Assembly (NCBI GenBank): GCA_947629725.1
Contig: CANREU010000006.1
Span: 1 to 23,230 of the forward strand
Reading direction: 5' to 3'
From: an uncultured Clostridia bacterium
Lineage (GTDB): Bacteria; Bacillota; Clostridia; Christensenellales; Borkfalkiaceae
Length of the DNA: 23,230 nucleotides
Part shown: one piece after another, positions 1 to 8,372 of the stretch
Numbering within the stretch: position 1 is the first letter of the stretch
Layout of the letters: each line of letters begins with the position of its first letter
Position numbers and translations under genes: made by a program
Notes under the pieces: model-generated
The model's input: the letters and a program-made list of their open reading frames with translations, nothing else
What the model was told of the DNA's origin: nothing
Database searches by the model: none

Positions 1-117
1 ATGGCGTGCGGGCGGGGCGACTGCGCTCAACATGACGTAATTATACGGCGTGTCGCCCTTCGATAGCGATCATAGCGTGCGGGCGATAGGGTGGAAGTTG
101 CCCGCGATTTTTCCACC

Positions 118-330
118 CCCCTCAGTCCCCCCGCCAGAGGCAGGGGGTTTGCTTTCTGCGCGCCCGACTTACAGTTTTTCACCTCCTCCCTCGTTTGTGG
201 GGGGGCGATTTCTCTTGCCTCCCCCCTTATACTTGAGGGGGGAGGGTAGGGTGGGGAGCAAGCCCCCTCCGTGGGAGGGGGGTAGGGGGGTGGGGCGGCT
301 GTAAAACCCACACCCTGCTCCCCCAAGAGG
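118..330. repeat. Cluster of C/G-rich palindromic intergenic repeats
   Basis: Three stem-loops are visible: 128-147 (CCCCCGCC with GGC-A-GGGGG, 3-nt loop), 218-245 (10-bp perfect stem CCTCCCCCCT/AGGGGGGAGG, 8-nt loop) and 263-281 (CCCCTCC/GGAGGGG). The text resembles the multicopy CCCCTCAGTC-type intergenic repeats of Clostridia, but copy number cannot be judged from one window. The cluster lies between the window edge and the promoter at 433, so it could also end transcription from upstream. Confidence 0.55.
237..295 (+). other. Two G-quadruplex motifs
   Basis: Two runs on the + strand satisfy the pattern of four G-tracts of at least three with short loops: 237-256 (G6-A-G3-TA-G3-T-G4) and 273-295 (G3-A-G6-TA-G6-T-G4). 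They sit about 140-200 bp upstream of the promoter at 433. Folding and any effect on the operon are inference. Confidence 0.45.
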
Positions 331-432
331 GCTTTTTTCTTATACAAAATGAAAAAGGAAGAAGCAGGGGCTTTTTCCGTAAAAATCTTTCCCGTGCGCG
401 GGCGCAAAATGCGCGTACCCGTGCGAAAGAAC

Positions 433-462
433 TTGACACATGCCCCTATGAAATGATATAAT
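433..462 (+). promoter_or_regulatory. Sigma-A type promoter of the large operon
   Basis: A TTGACA box (433-438) and a TATAAT box (457-462), both perfect consensus, are separated by 18 bp. Transcription should start near 468-470. It is the only strong promoter seen upstream of the eight-gene run and probably drives all of it. The first possible ATG (461) overlaps the -10 box and cannot be within the transcript; the next ATG (470) lies at about the expected +1. Confidence 0.85.
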
Positions 463-469
463 GCGGTCT

Positions 470-1168
470 ATGATATTTTGGATCATTTGGTTTGTGTTGG
501 GAGTGAGCATCGTGATCCTCTTCGCCTGCTTTTTCCTCCCGCGCATCATGATGCGGACGCATGCCGCCACCCTGCCCATCCGCGACAGGGCGATCGGCTG
601 CGCCAAAGACAGCCACGGGGCTGCGCTCTACTTCGAGCCGACGGAGACCGTCCGCCGCTATATCTCGTGGTACCGCATCGGGCGGGATGCGAAGGGCGCC
701 TATTTTCAGGGAGAGTGGGCGCGCAAGATCGCCTGTGCGGAGTATGAGCTCGTCGTCTACGGCGCGGGGAACGAACTCATCGACGTGCTCCGCGTGAAGG
801 AGAAGTTCAACGGCGGCAGGCTCACCCGCGTCACGCGGCTCCCGAAGAAGGCGGACCTCATCACCCTCCGCCTCGTCTGCATCGACGACACCCCCTTCCC
901 CGTCGAGCGGAAGAAGTTCAACATGCAATATTTCGGCTGGCTCGCGACCCTCTGCGTCTCCCTCGCCGTCACGGTCGACCTCCTCGTCTGGCTCGTCTCG
1001 ACCTTTATCTTCCGCTGTATGGACGGGTTCACGTTCACCTACTCGCCGCCCGTCTGGATGTGGGCGGTGCTCCTCGGCTCCGCCGCCTTCGCGGCGATAG
1101 CCGTCACCTGTATTTATTCGCTCGTGCGCTTTCTTCTGATGCGCCGCAAGGGGGACCGAGATGTCTGA
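470..1168 (+). CDS. Membrane protein of unknown function, three helices
   Basis: I do not recognise the family. From the ATG at 470 the protein has 232 residues: a strongly hydrophobic helix at 2-23, a soluble stretch of about 130 residues, and two further helices near 154-178 and 195-222, ending in a basic tail (RRKGDRD). The frame is open from an ATG at 461, but that codon overlaps the -10 box. The ATG at 470 has no Shine-Dalgarno site and would be nearly leaderless; a GTG at 512 has a GGGAG 8 nt upstream but would cut the first helix. The stop overlaps the next gene by 8 bp, so the two are probably translated together. As first gene of the operon it may be an assembly or scaffold subunit; that is inference. 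Confidence 0.7.
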   Translation: MIFWIIWFVLGVSIVILFACFFLPRIMMRTHAATLPIRDRAIGCAKDSHGAALYFEPTETVRRYISWYRIGRDAKGAYFQGEWARKIACAEYELVVYGAGNELIDVLRVKEKFNGGRLTRVTRLPKKADLITLRLVCIDDTPFPVERKKFNMQYFGWLATLCVSLAVTVDLLVWLVSTFIFRCMDGFTFTYSPPVWMWAVLLGSAAFAAIAVTCIYSLVRFLLMRRKGDRDV

Positions 1169-1736
1169 TGTGATCGCCGCAAAACTCCCTTATCCCGGGG
1201 GCTTTCCCGTATTTTTATCCCGTTACGTCATCTTCGGCGGCTCGAAGAAGCGGGTCGCCATGCACTTTTTCAACGCGAGCGAGATCGAGATCTCGGGCTT
1301 GCGGTTCTACCTCGTGGAGAAGGACGAGAAGGGCAGGGAACTCACCGTGCGCCCCCTCGAGCGGAACGGGCTCTCCGCCGAACGGGGGACGGAATTCGCT
1401 GTGGCGGACGTCGCGGTCGGCCGCGGCTGTACGGCGGTCGAGGTGCGGATGGAGTCGGTACTTTCGGGCGCCTATGAATACGTATTCGAGGAGGAGGGGG
1501 TCTCCCTCCGCTACGGCGCGAAGGAGAGGAGCAAGGAGGTCGGCTTCCGCCACAAGCCCTCCTACTCGGTCTCCAAGCGCTCGGATAAATACATTCTCGC
1601 CGCCTTCGGGCTGCTGCTCGGCCTTGCCGTCGCGGTGCTCGGGATCTCGTGGTGGTTCGGATTTTTCAAACAGGCGCAGCCGCGCGGCGAGACCGCGGTT
1701 GCGGAACGGAGCATAACGGCCTATGTTGAAGCATAA
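1161..1736 (+). CDS. Tail-anchored protein of unknown function
   Basis: This 191-residue protein has a soluble N-terminal part of about 140 residues, rich in alternating hydrophobic and charged positions as in a beta-sandwich, then a single helix at about 145-167 and a short tail. There is no signal peptide, so the soluble part is predicted cytoplasmic. A good Shine-Dalgarno site (AAGGGGGA, 1148-1155) supports the ATG at 1161. It overlaps the preceding gene by 8 bp and the following one by 14 bp. I do not recognise the family. Its place before a four-helix scaffold-like protein suggests a membrane subunit of the same complex. Confidence 0.7.
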   Translation: MSDVIAAKLPYPGGFPVFLSRYVIFGGSKKRVAMHFFNASEIEISGLRFYLVEKDEKGRELTVRPLERNGLSAERGTEFAVADVAVGRGCTAVEVRMESVLSGAYEYVFEEEGVSLRYGAKERSKEVGFRHKPSYSVSKRSDKYILAAFGLLLGLAVAVLGISWWFGFFKQAQPRGETAVAERSITAYVEA

Positions 1737-4700
1737 CGACATTTTGGAGCAGCTCGATCCGCTCGGCAAGGTGGCGCTCGTCGCCTCCGCTCTCGAAGAC
1801 GAGCCTCTCGCGCAGGCGGGGCTGCCCGCCGTGGGGAAGACCTCCCTTGCGGAACTCGGCAAAAAGAAAGGGGTCTCCTATTCCTGCGCCGTGCGGTCGT
1901 GGAATACGGCTCTTGTCGGCAAGATGACGGAGGAACTCGTCGCGGAGGCGGGCGCGGAGGGCGCGAAGCTCTTCGTCTCTCCCGACCTCAAGGCGGCGAT
2001 CGACCCCTACAAGGCGGGCCTCTCCGAGGACGGGTGCCTGAACGGCGAGATGGGGGCGGCGATCGTGCATGCGACCCATGCGGCGGGGGGCGCTGCGGGG
2101 CTCTCGCACCTCTCCCTCGACGCGGAGGAGATCTCCTATCTCGATAAGCGGGAAAGCGCAGCCGCCGTCCACGAACTTGTCGCCGCACCCTTTCTGCGGG
2201 CGGCGGAGAAGGAGCCGTGCGACGCGCTCTTCCTCACCCCCAACCGCGGCGGGGCGGGCTACATCGATACCAACCGCAACCTCTTCTCGGACGCGATAGG
2301 GGGATATTTCGGGAAGGGCGCCTTCACCGTTGCGGAGGGGACGTCCCCCACGGCGGATTCCCTCACCCTTCTCCGCGGCAGGGTCTCCCTCGGCGGAGCC
2401 TCCCTCCCTCTAGAGCGGGCCGCCATGCGCTATTGCCAGCTCAAGAGCTATCTCGAGGAGGGGAGCGTCGGCGAGCGCGATCTCGACGACGCCGTCCGCG
2501 AGGGCGAAGCGCTCGCGGAGGACAAGCTGAACGAGGCAGCGGACGAAGTCGCCGACTTCGTCTTGCAGGTCGCGGAGCGCACGCCTGCCGCCGTCACGGG
2601 GGACGGGGCGCGCCGCAGGGCGGCGGAAGAGAGCGTCGTCCTCCTCAAAAACCGCGGGGTGCTCCCCCTCGCTTCGGGGACCAAGATCGCGGTGGTGGGG
2701 GAGGCCTATGCCGACCTCTCCGCCTTTGAAAAGAGATTTTCCGTCGCGGGGAAGGCGCGCGGCTTCGAGCACGCGACCGACCGCAGCGACGCCTTCATTC
2801 CCGAGGCGGTGCGCGCCACCAACGGCGCGGACGTCGTCCTCGTCTTCCTCACCCTCGGCGAGACGGGCAAGAGCCTTGCGATGCCCGCCAACCGCCTCGC
2901 CCTCCTCGACGCCCTCAAGAAGACGGGCAGAAAGATCGTCGCCCTCGTGTGCGGGGATCTCCCCGCCGACATGAGTTTCGACAGCGACCTCGACGCGACT
3001 CTCGCCGTCCCCGGCGACGGCCCCTTCTCCGCGGAGGGGCTCGCGCGCGTCCTCACGGGGGAGGTGGACGCCTCGGGCAGGCTCGCCCGCACCTCCTTCG
3101 ACGGCGCCGACGGCTACTACCGCGTGTGGCGCGCCAATAAGGACGCGAACAGGATGCGCGTGGGCGGATTCACGGGGTACCTCCGCTACGACACGGCGGG
3201 GGAGCGGGTGCGCTATCCCTTCGGCTACGGGCTCTCCTACACGACGTTCGCCTATTCGGGGCTCTCCTTCGACGGCAACAAGGTATCCTTCGTCATCAAG
3301 AATACGGGCAAGCGTGCGGGCTGTGAGGTCGCGCAGGTGTATATCGGCGCCCCCTCCACCTCCCACGTCTCCCCCAAGAAGAGACTTGCGGGCTTTTGCA
3401 AAGTCTTCCTCCACGCGGGGGAAAGCAAGCGGGTCTCCGTCTCGCTGCCCCTCTCCCGCTACGCCTCCTTCGACCCCCGCACCCTCTCCGAAAATGTGGA
3501 GAAGGGAACCTACCGCGTGTACGTCTGCTCCTCCGCGCTCGACGTAAAGCTCGCCGCGAAGCGCAATTTGGGTGGCACGGAGCGGGAGAAGACGGAGGAG
3601 ACCCCCGCCGAGTTCTTCCCGGGCGGGGACTTCGCGAGCGCCAAAAACGTGCGGCGGGAAAACAGGCTCGGCAACGCCTACACGGGCAAGGTGCCTCCCA
3701 AGCTCCGCACGGTGCGGAAGGTCGCCTTCTTCGCCCTGCCCGCCCTTGCCTATCTCTTCTTCTTCCTCGTCACCATGCTGGTGTTCTCCTACACCCTCGA
3801 CTACGCTCTGTTCTTCTACATCAGCGACCCCAAGATCGTGGAATGGCTGCTCTATCTTCTCGCCGTCGCGGCGATCGGCGCCCTTCCGCTCGTCTTCACA
3901 TTCAACCGGAGGCGGCTCGTGCGGTGGAAATCGGCGGCACTCATTGTCTGCCCCATCCTCATGCTCGTCTGCTTCGTGCTCGGGTTCCTCCTCATCACCC
4001 ACAAGGGGGGATACGGGGAGAGGATCGCCCTCCGCGTCATCTCCTGCTTTGCCGTCGGCGCGCCCCTCGCGGCGATCGTCGCGGCGATCGTCGACAGAGT
4101 GCTCGCCAAGTACGACGGCGGGGTGAACAGCTGGGCGAAGTACTACCTCGAGCGGGAGCCCGACGCCTTCGTCACCCCCGAAACGGAGTTTGAAGAGGCG
4201 TTCCGCCTCGCCTCCGCCACCGCCCGTCCCGCCAAGCGCAAGAAGCCCGAGGAGGAGCCTCTGCCCCTCCCCGACACCCCTCAATTCTACGACCGTCACC
4301 TCGATTTCGGGGTCATGCTCCGCGATTGCAGGCTGTATGCGCAGGAGCGCGGGCTCGTCGTGGAGGAGCACGTGATGCGGGCATGGCTCGCCGCCCTCGT
4401 CTCCGCGCAGCTCATCATCGTCCCCTCGGGGGACGGCGCCGCCCTGTGCGGCATGGTTGCCGAATACTTCGGCAGGGGGGCGTTCATCGACAACGGCGAG
4501 AGCTACGCCCGCGGGGAAGATCTCTTCACCCACTGGCGGCAGAGCGAACGGCTCTATGTGCAGACGGAGTTCAGCGCGGCGCTTGCCGCGGCGAAGAGGG
4601 AGAGCGCCTTCCTCCACACCGTGCTCATCCGCCATGCCGACCCCATCCGCGTGATGCAGGCCCTCTCGCCCGTCGTGGACGTGCTCGCCCGCAACAAGAC

Positions 4701-5238
4701 GGCGATCGTCCTTCCCGACGGCGCACAGATCGTCCTCCCGCCCAACCTCCGCATCGTGGTGGAGGTGGAAAAGGAGAGGGTGGAGCGGCTCCCCGCCGGC
4801 ATCGCGGAGATCGCGGCGGTCCTCGCCCCCAAATGCACGGAAGGGGAGATCTCTCCCAAGAAGACGGTGCTGCGCACGGTCGGGTTCGAGCGGTTCTCCG
4901 CTCTCCGTAACACGGTGCGCGACGAATATCCCCTCGGCGAACAGGAGTGGAAGAACGTCGACGCGCTCGACGCCCGCTGCCGCACGGGGCACATCGGCAA
5001 CATGCTGTGGGTGCGCACGGAGGTGCACGCCTCGGTCGCCGCGGCATGCGGCGCAGACGGAAAGGAAGCGCTCGACGAGGCGGTCGCCTGCGAGCTCCTC
5101 CCGTGGCTCGCCGAAACGTGGAACGAGGAGGAGTGCGGCGGCACGCTGGAAGACGCCCTCTCCGAGATCTTCGGGCTGGACGGAAGCCGCCTTTCCGAGG
5201 GCGCGCTCAAAGAAAGAAAGGGCGGTGACGGAGAATGA
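1723..5238 (+). CDS. GH3-like pseudoenzyme / four-helix membrane / AAA-like fusion
   Basis: This is a 1171-residue multidomain protein. Residues 1-290 correspond in position to the GH3 barrel but are badly eroded: the usual KHF motif reads SHL, and the segment where GH3 enzymes carry the nucleophile (SDW) reads VAEGT. Residues 300-316 (EESVVLLKNRGVLPL core) and 498-509 (YPFGYGLSYTTF) are textbook GH3 second-domain motifs, followed by a fibronectin-like domain to about 612. Four helices lie near 667-690, 705-727, 737-760 and 768-793; basic flanks put both ends in the cytoplasm, and there is no signal peptide. The C-terminal part (about 850-1171) resembles the AAA+ domains of the next genes: LIIVPSGDGAALC (897-909) matches a Walker A whose GKT has become GAA, and residues 999-1036 align with the sensor-1 strand. 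It is probably a non-catalytic sensor or scaffold rather than a beta-glucosidase. Confidence 0.8.
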   Translation: MLKHNDILEQLDPLGKVALVASALEDEPLAQAGLPAVGKTSLAELGKKKGVSYSCAVRSWNTALVGKMTEELVAEAGAEGAKLFVSPDLKAAIDPYKAGLSEDGCLNGEMGAAIVHATHAAGGAAGLSHLSLDAEEISYLDKRESAAAVHELVAAPFLRAAEKEPCDALFLTPNRGGAGYIDTNRNLFSDAIGGYFGKGAFTVAEGTSPTADSLTLLRGRVSLGGASLPLERAAMRYCQLKSYLEEGSVGERDLDDAVREGEALAEDKLNEAADEVADFVLQVAERTPAAVTGDGARRRAAEESVVLLKNRGVLPLASGTKIAVVGEAYADLSAFEKRFSVAGKARGFEHATDRSDAFIPEAVRATNGADVVLVFLTLGETGKSLAMPANRLALLDALKKTGRKIVALVCGDLPADMSFDSDLDATLAVPGDGPFSAEGLARVLTGEVDASGRLARTSFDGADGYYRVWRANKDANRMRVGGFTGYLRYDTAGERVRYPFGYGLSYTTFAYSGLSFDGNKVSFVIKNTGKRAGCEVAQVYIGAPSTSHVSPKKRLAGFCKVFLHAGESKRVSVSLPLSRYASFDPRTLSENVEKGTYRVYVCSSALDVKLAAKRNLGGTEREKTEETPAEFFPGGDFASAKNVRRENRLGNAYTGKVPPKLRTVRKVAFFALPALAYLFFFLVTMLVFSYTLDYALFFYISDPKIVEWLLYLLAVAAIGALPLVFTFNRRRLVRWKSAALIVCPILMLVCFVLGFLLITHKGGYGERIALRVISCFAVGAPLAAIVAAIVDRVLAKYDGGVNSWAKYYLEREPDAFVTPETEFEEAFRLASATARPAKRKKPEEEPLPLPDTPQFYDRHLDFGVMLRDCRLYAQERGLVVEEHVMRAWLAALVSAQLIIVPSGDGAALCGMVAEYFGRGAFIDNGESYARGEDLFTHWRQSERLYVQTEFSAALAAAKRESAFLHTVLIRHADPIRVMQALSPVVDVLARNKTAIVLPDGAQIVLPPNLRIVVEVEKERVERLPAGIAEIAAVLAPKCTEGEISPKKTVLRTVGFERFSALRNTVRDEYPLGEQEWKNVDALDARCRTGHIGNMLWVRTEVHASVAAACGADGKEALDEAVACELLPWLAETWNEEECGGTLEDALSEIFGLDGSRLSEGALKERKGGDGE

Positions 5239-6521
5239 CCAATCTGCTGATCGGATTAGAGGACTTTTGGGACATCCTCACAAAGCCCATCTTCGTGATC
5301 GTGTACATCGCGGCGGTGGTGCTCCTCATGGTCGTCATCGTCATCTCGGTGATGGTGAACGAGCACAAATTTTCCGCCTACGCGAAGAGGCTCGGGAAGA
5401 GCGCCGACAGGGCGGAACAGGCGGAGCGGGACGCAAAGGGCGGCTCGCGTTTCGACATGCTCAAGCGCATCGACGCCGAGCGTTCGACCCGCCCGCAGAC
5501 GGAGTTCGCAAACGTCGGGTCCCTCCGCGAGTTCTGCGAGGACTTCCGCAACTTCGCCGCGGGAAAACTTCGGCTTTACTACACCATCGACACCATCCGC
5601 GAGTTCGTGGCGGGGCTCTCCGTCTCCCATATCCTCATTTTGCAGGGTATGTCGGGCACGGGGAAAACCTCCCTTGCCTACGCCTTCGGCGAGTTCGTGA
5701 AGAATCCCTCGACGGTCATCCCCGTCCAGCCCATGTGGAAGGAGAGGAGCGACCTTCTCGGCTACTACAACGAGTTCACCAAGCGCTTCAACGAGACCCT
5801 TCTGCTCGAAAAGATCTACGAGGCGAACGGGCGGAAGGATATGTACATCACCATCCTCGACGAGATGAACATCGCCCGCGTGGAGTATTACTTCGCCGAG
5901 TTTTTGTCCCTCCTCGAGCTCCCCAATTCGGAGGCGCGCTATCTCGAAGTCGTCTCCGATAAATGGGACGACGACCCCGCCGAGCTCAAAAACGGCAGGG
6001 TGCACCTGCCCGACAACATGTGGTTTTTGGGGACGGCGAACAACGACGACTCCACGTTCGCCATCTCCGACAAGGTGTACGACCGCGCGATGATCCTCAA
6101 TATCGACGTGAAGTGCGAGCCCTTCATCGCGCACGTCTTCCGCAACGTCCCCGTCGAGGCGGAGGTCTTTACGAAGCTCGCGGCGGACGCGGTGAGAACG
6201 ATCCCCGTCTCGGAGGAGACGGTGGCCCTTCTGAAGGAATTCGACGGCTACCTCGCGGAGCACTGCCGCATCTCCTTCGGCAACCGTATCATGAAGCAGA
6301 TCACGAGCTATCTCCCCGTGTACGTCGCGTGCGGGGGAGAGGAGCTCGACGCCCTCGACGACATCCTTGCGAAGAAGATCCTCCGCAAGCTCGAGACGCA
6401 GAACACGACCTTCCGCACCGCCGACCTCGAGGGGGTGTGCGAAAAGCTCGACGCCCTCTTCGGCGAAGGGCGGATGAAGCGGTGCCTTGCGACGGTGCGC
6501 CGCATCGAAAAGAACGGGTAA
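5235..6521 (+). CDS. Membrane-anchored McrB-like AAA+ ATPase (one helix)
   Basis: The 428-residue protein starts with one membrane helix (about 18-41) and a basic linker, then an AAA+ domain of the McrB/dynein-related type. Visible motifs are Walker A GMSGTGKTS (138-146), Walker B TILDEMN (206-212), sensor 1 GTANNDD (266-272) and a likely arginine finger in VYDRA (R284). The SDLLGYYNEF and NIARVEYYFAEFLSLLE motifs are typical of McrB-like ATPases that work with DUF2357 or McrC partners. The GTPase-type NTAD signature of McrB reads NNDD, so ATP is the likelier nucleotide. The ATG overlaps the upstream stop as ATGA, implying coupled translation. The N-terminal methyl-DNA-binding domain of classical McrB is absent and replaced by the helix. 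It is closely related to the gene at 8323. Confidence 0.88.
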   Translation: MTNLLIGLEDFWDILTKPIFVIVYIAAVVLLMVVIVISVMVNEHKFSAYAKRLGKSADRAEQAERDAKGGSRFDMLKRIDAERSTRPQTEFANVGSLREFCEDFRNFAAGKLRLYYTIDTIREFVAGLSVSHILILQGMSGTGKTSLAYAFGEFVKNPSTVIPVQPMWKERSDLLGYYNEFTKRFNETLLLEKIYEANGRKDMYITILDEMNIARVEYYFAEFLSLLELPNSEARYLEVVSDKWDDDPAELKNGRVHLPDNMWFLGTANNDDSTFAISDKVYDRAMILNIDVKCEPFIAHVFRNVPVEAEVFTKLAADAVRTIPVSEETVALLKEFDGYLAEHCRISFGNRIMKQITSYLPVYVACGGEELDALDDILAKKILRKLETQNTTFRTADLEGVCEKLDALFGEGRMKRCLATVRRIEKNG

Positions 6522-6530
6522 GGTGGGGGC

Positions 6531-8372
6531 ATGACGCAGACAGATCTCATCTACCGCGCGTTCGGCGGGCTGAAAAAAGAATTGGAGGAAGACAGGCGCC
6601 TTCTCTCCTTCGTCGGCGCCATTGCAAAGGCGGAGGAAGGGGACGTCGCCGTCGTCACCCACAACATCTGCCATGTCGACGAAGCATGGGTGGCGGCGAT
6701 CGAGCGCGGGCTCGAGTTCATCTCGGGCGCCATCGGGGAGGACAGGCAGTTTATCCGCTCCGAGGGGGAAGTGAAGCCCATCGAAAAGGTGCGCAACGTC
6801 TCCCGCGAGTCGGTCGTCCACCTCTCCCGCCACAGCGACCTCATCTCCCGCGAGCCCGAGGAGAACGACATCGTCCCCGATAAGCTCTACACGGTGGAGC
6901 GGCTCAGCGACTACGCGGTGTATGAAAACAGGTTTTTATACGCCCTCATCACCCGCATCCGCGACTTCGTCACCTACCGCTACGACGCCATCCTCCGCGC
7001 CTATAAGTCCTACCGCGGGGAACTCAAATCGGAGAAGAAGGTCGACGTAAAGGGGCGGAAATTCGATTTCACCCTCTCCCTCACCGATGTGCAGGACGAC
7101 GCCCTCACTTCCTCCGCAGACAGCGAGAGCGCCTCCTACATCTTCCGCATGGAGAGGATCTTGAAGAGCGTGACGCACTTCTTGCGCACCCCCCTCATGG
7201 CGGAGGTCGCGAAGGCGGACAAACTCAAATCCAAACTCACGAAGACCAACGTCCTCCGCATGGACAAGAATTTCAAGGAGGCGGTCGTTCTCTACGAATA
7301 TCTCCTCGCCTACGAGGGGGAGGGGTTTGAGATCGAGCAGGTCGTCACCCGCCTCGACCCCGTCTCTTCGGAGGTCGCCGAGGAGCTCGCGCTCGCCCCC
7401 CTTCTCTCCGCCTTCCTCATGTTCGAGCACGGGCTCGGGATCGAGGAGGCCCTCCAAGAGGAGTTCGAGCGGGAGGAGGCCCGCCGCGAAGAGAAAAGGC
7501 AGGCGGAGCTCGTCGAAAAGATCAAGGCGCTCAAAAAGCGGATCGAGCAAACGGGGCTCGGCATGGAGGAGTACATGCTCCTCCTCGAAGAGCGCAACGC
7601 CCACCTCGAGCTCGACAGCCGGCTTTTGAAAGAGGCGCAGGCGGAGATCGAGGAGATGAATCGCACGATCGCCGAACTCCGCGCGCGGCAGGAGGAGCTC
7701 GTGCAGCAGCTCGGCGAGTTGAGCATGCAGATCGAGACCCTCAAGGAGGAGATGGCGGCGGCGGAGGAGCGGCACAGGCAGAAGATCGAAGAGATGCGCC
7801 GCGAACACGCCGAGGCGGAGGCAGAACTCAAGAGGCAGAGCGCGGAGGCGCTCGCAGCCGCCGAAAAGCAGCACAAAGAGGAACTTTCGAGGATCGCGGC
7901 GGAGTACTCCGCGCACCTCAAAGAGAACAGGGAAAAGCTCGCGGAGAAGGCGAAAGAGACCGCTCTCGCCCGCGAGGAGCTCGCCGCGGCGCAGAAGGAC
8001 AGGCAGAGCGCGGAGAGGGAGACGGAGCTCTTGGAGGCGCGTCTTCTCGCCCTCCGCAGGGAGCACGGGCTCCTCAAAGCGGGGGACGATTTCACGACGG
8101 AGGCGGGATTCAACGCCCTCGAACACGAATACGAAGTGCTCGGCAAGATGGTGCGCGAGCAGTGGGAAGGCGTGAAGAAGACCCTCCGCAAGGAGTTCTA
8201 CGGCAATCTTCGCGCCGTGGTAAGGAAGAAGAACGCCCGCAAGAGCGAACGCTACGGGCAGTTGAGCGAAGGCGCAAAGGCGCGCAAGGCGCGCGCGGAA
8301 GCGGCAAAGAAGGAGAGGTCCGATGAAGGAAAGAACAGCGGCGGAAAAGACGGCGGCGCGGATCAAGCGTAG
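6531..8372 (+). CDS. DUF2357/McrC-like coiled-coil partner protein, no nuclease seen
   Basis: The 613-residue protein has an N-terminal half (about 1-290) resembling DUF2357, the McrC-type partner domain of McrB-like ATPases; the motif YENRFLYALITRI (131-143) is the main match. Residues from about 300 to 505 are a long, highly charged coiled coil rich in E, K, R and A. The C-terminal 100 residues are basic and show no PD-(D/E)XK nuclease motif, unlike McrC. It lies between the two McrB-like ATPase genes, 9 bp after the first and overlapping the second by 50 bp. GGTGGGGG just before the ATG is an adequate ribosome site. The likely role is to bind and regulate the AAA+ ring and carry its output; the coiled coil is reminiscent of type IV restriction relatives with coiled-coil effectors. 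DUF2357 assignment is by motif recall, not a search. Confidence 0.72.
   Translation: MTQTDLIYRAFGGLKKELEEDRRLLSFVGAIAKAEEGDVAVVTHNICHVDEAWVAAIERGLEFISGAIGEDRQFIRSEGEVKPIEKVRNVSRESVVHLSRHSDLISREPEENDIVPDKLYTVERLSDYAVYENRFLYALITRIRDFVTYRYDAILRAYKSYRGELKSEKKVDVKGRKFDFTLSLTDVQDDALTSSADSESASYIFRMERILKSVTHFLRTPLMAEVAKADKLKSKLTKTNVLRMDKNFKEAVVLYEYLLAYEGEGFEIEQVVTRLDPVSSEVAEELALAPLLSAFLMFEHGLGIEEALQEEFEREEARREEKRQAELVEKIKALKKRIEQTGLGMEEYMLLLEERNAHLELDSRLLKEAQAEIEEMNRTIAELRARQEELVQQLGELSMQIETLKEEMAAAEERHRQKIEEMRREHAEAEAELKRQSAEALAAAEKQHKEELSRIAAEYSAHLKENREKLAEKAKETALAREELAAAQKDRQSAERETELLEARLLALRREHGLLKAGDDFTTEAGFNALEHEYEVLGKMVREQWEGVKKTLRKEFYGNLRAVVRKKNARKSERYGQLSEGAKARKARAEAAKKERSDEGKNSGGKDGGADQA

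Larger units (their letters stand above)
1..432. other. Intergenic region with GC-skewed repeats, no gene
   Basis: No open frame here looks like a protein: the candidates on both strands are proline- and glycine-rich translations of C and G runs. The first 115 bases hold a direct repeat of GCGTGCGGGCG at 4-14 and 75-85. On the minus strand bases 10-35 read like the GTTGAGCGCAGTCG-type intergenic repeats seen in many gut bacteria; this is recalled resemblance only. From about 118 to 330 the region is a cluster of C-rich and G-rich hairpins. The end of an upstream gene was not found. Confidence 0.6.

Noticed and set aside
27..606. Open frames in the first 600 bases on both strands
   Set aside because: They translate C/G runs into PPPYPPP-like text or oppose the first gene; none has a convincing start or domain.
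1723..5238. Secreted beta-glucosidase
   Set aside because: There is no signal peptide, the catalytic motifs are missing and the membrane helices with basic flanks place the GH3-like part inside the cell.
5225..5962. Overlapping + frame at the start of the first ATPase gene
   Set aside because: It is Arg/His/Pro-rich and antagonises the frame that encodes the Walker A and B motifs.
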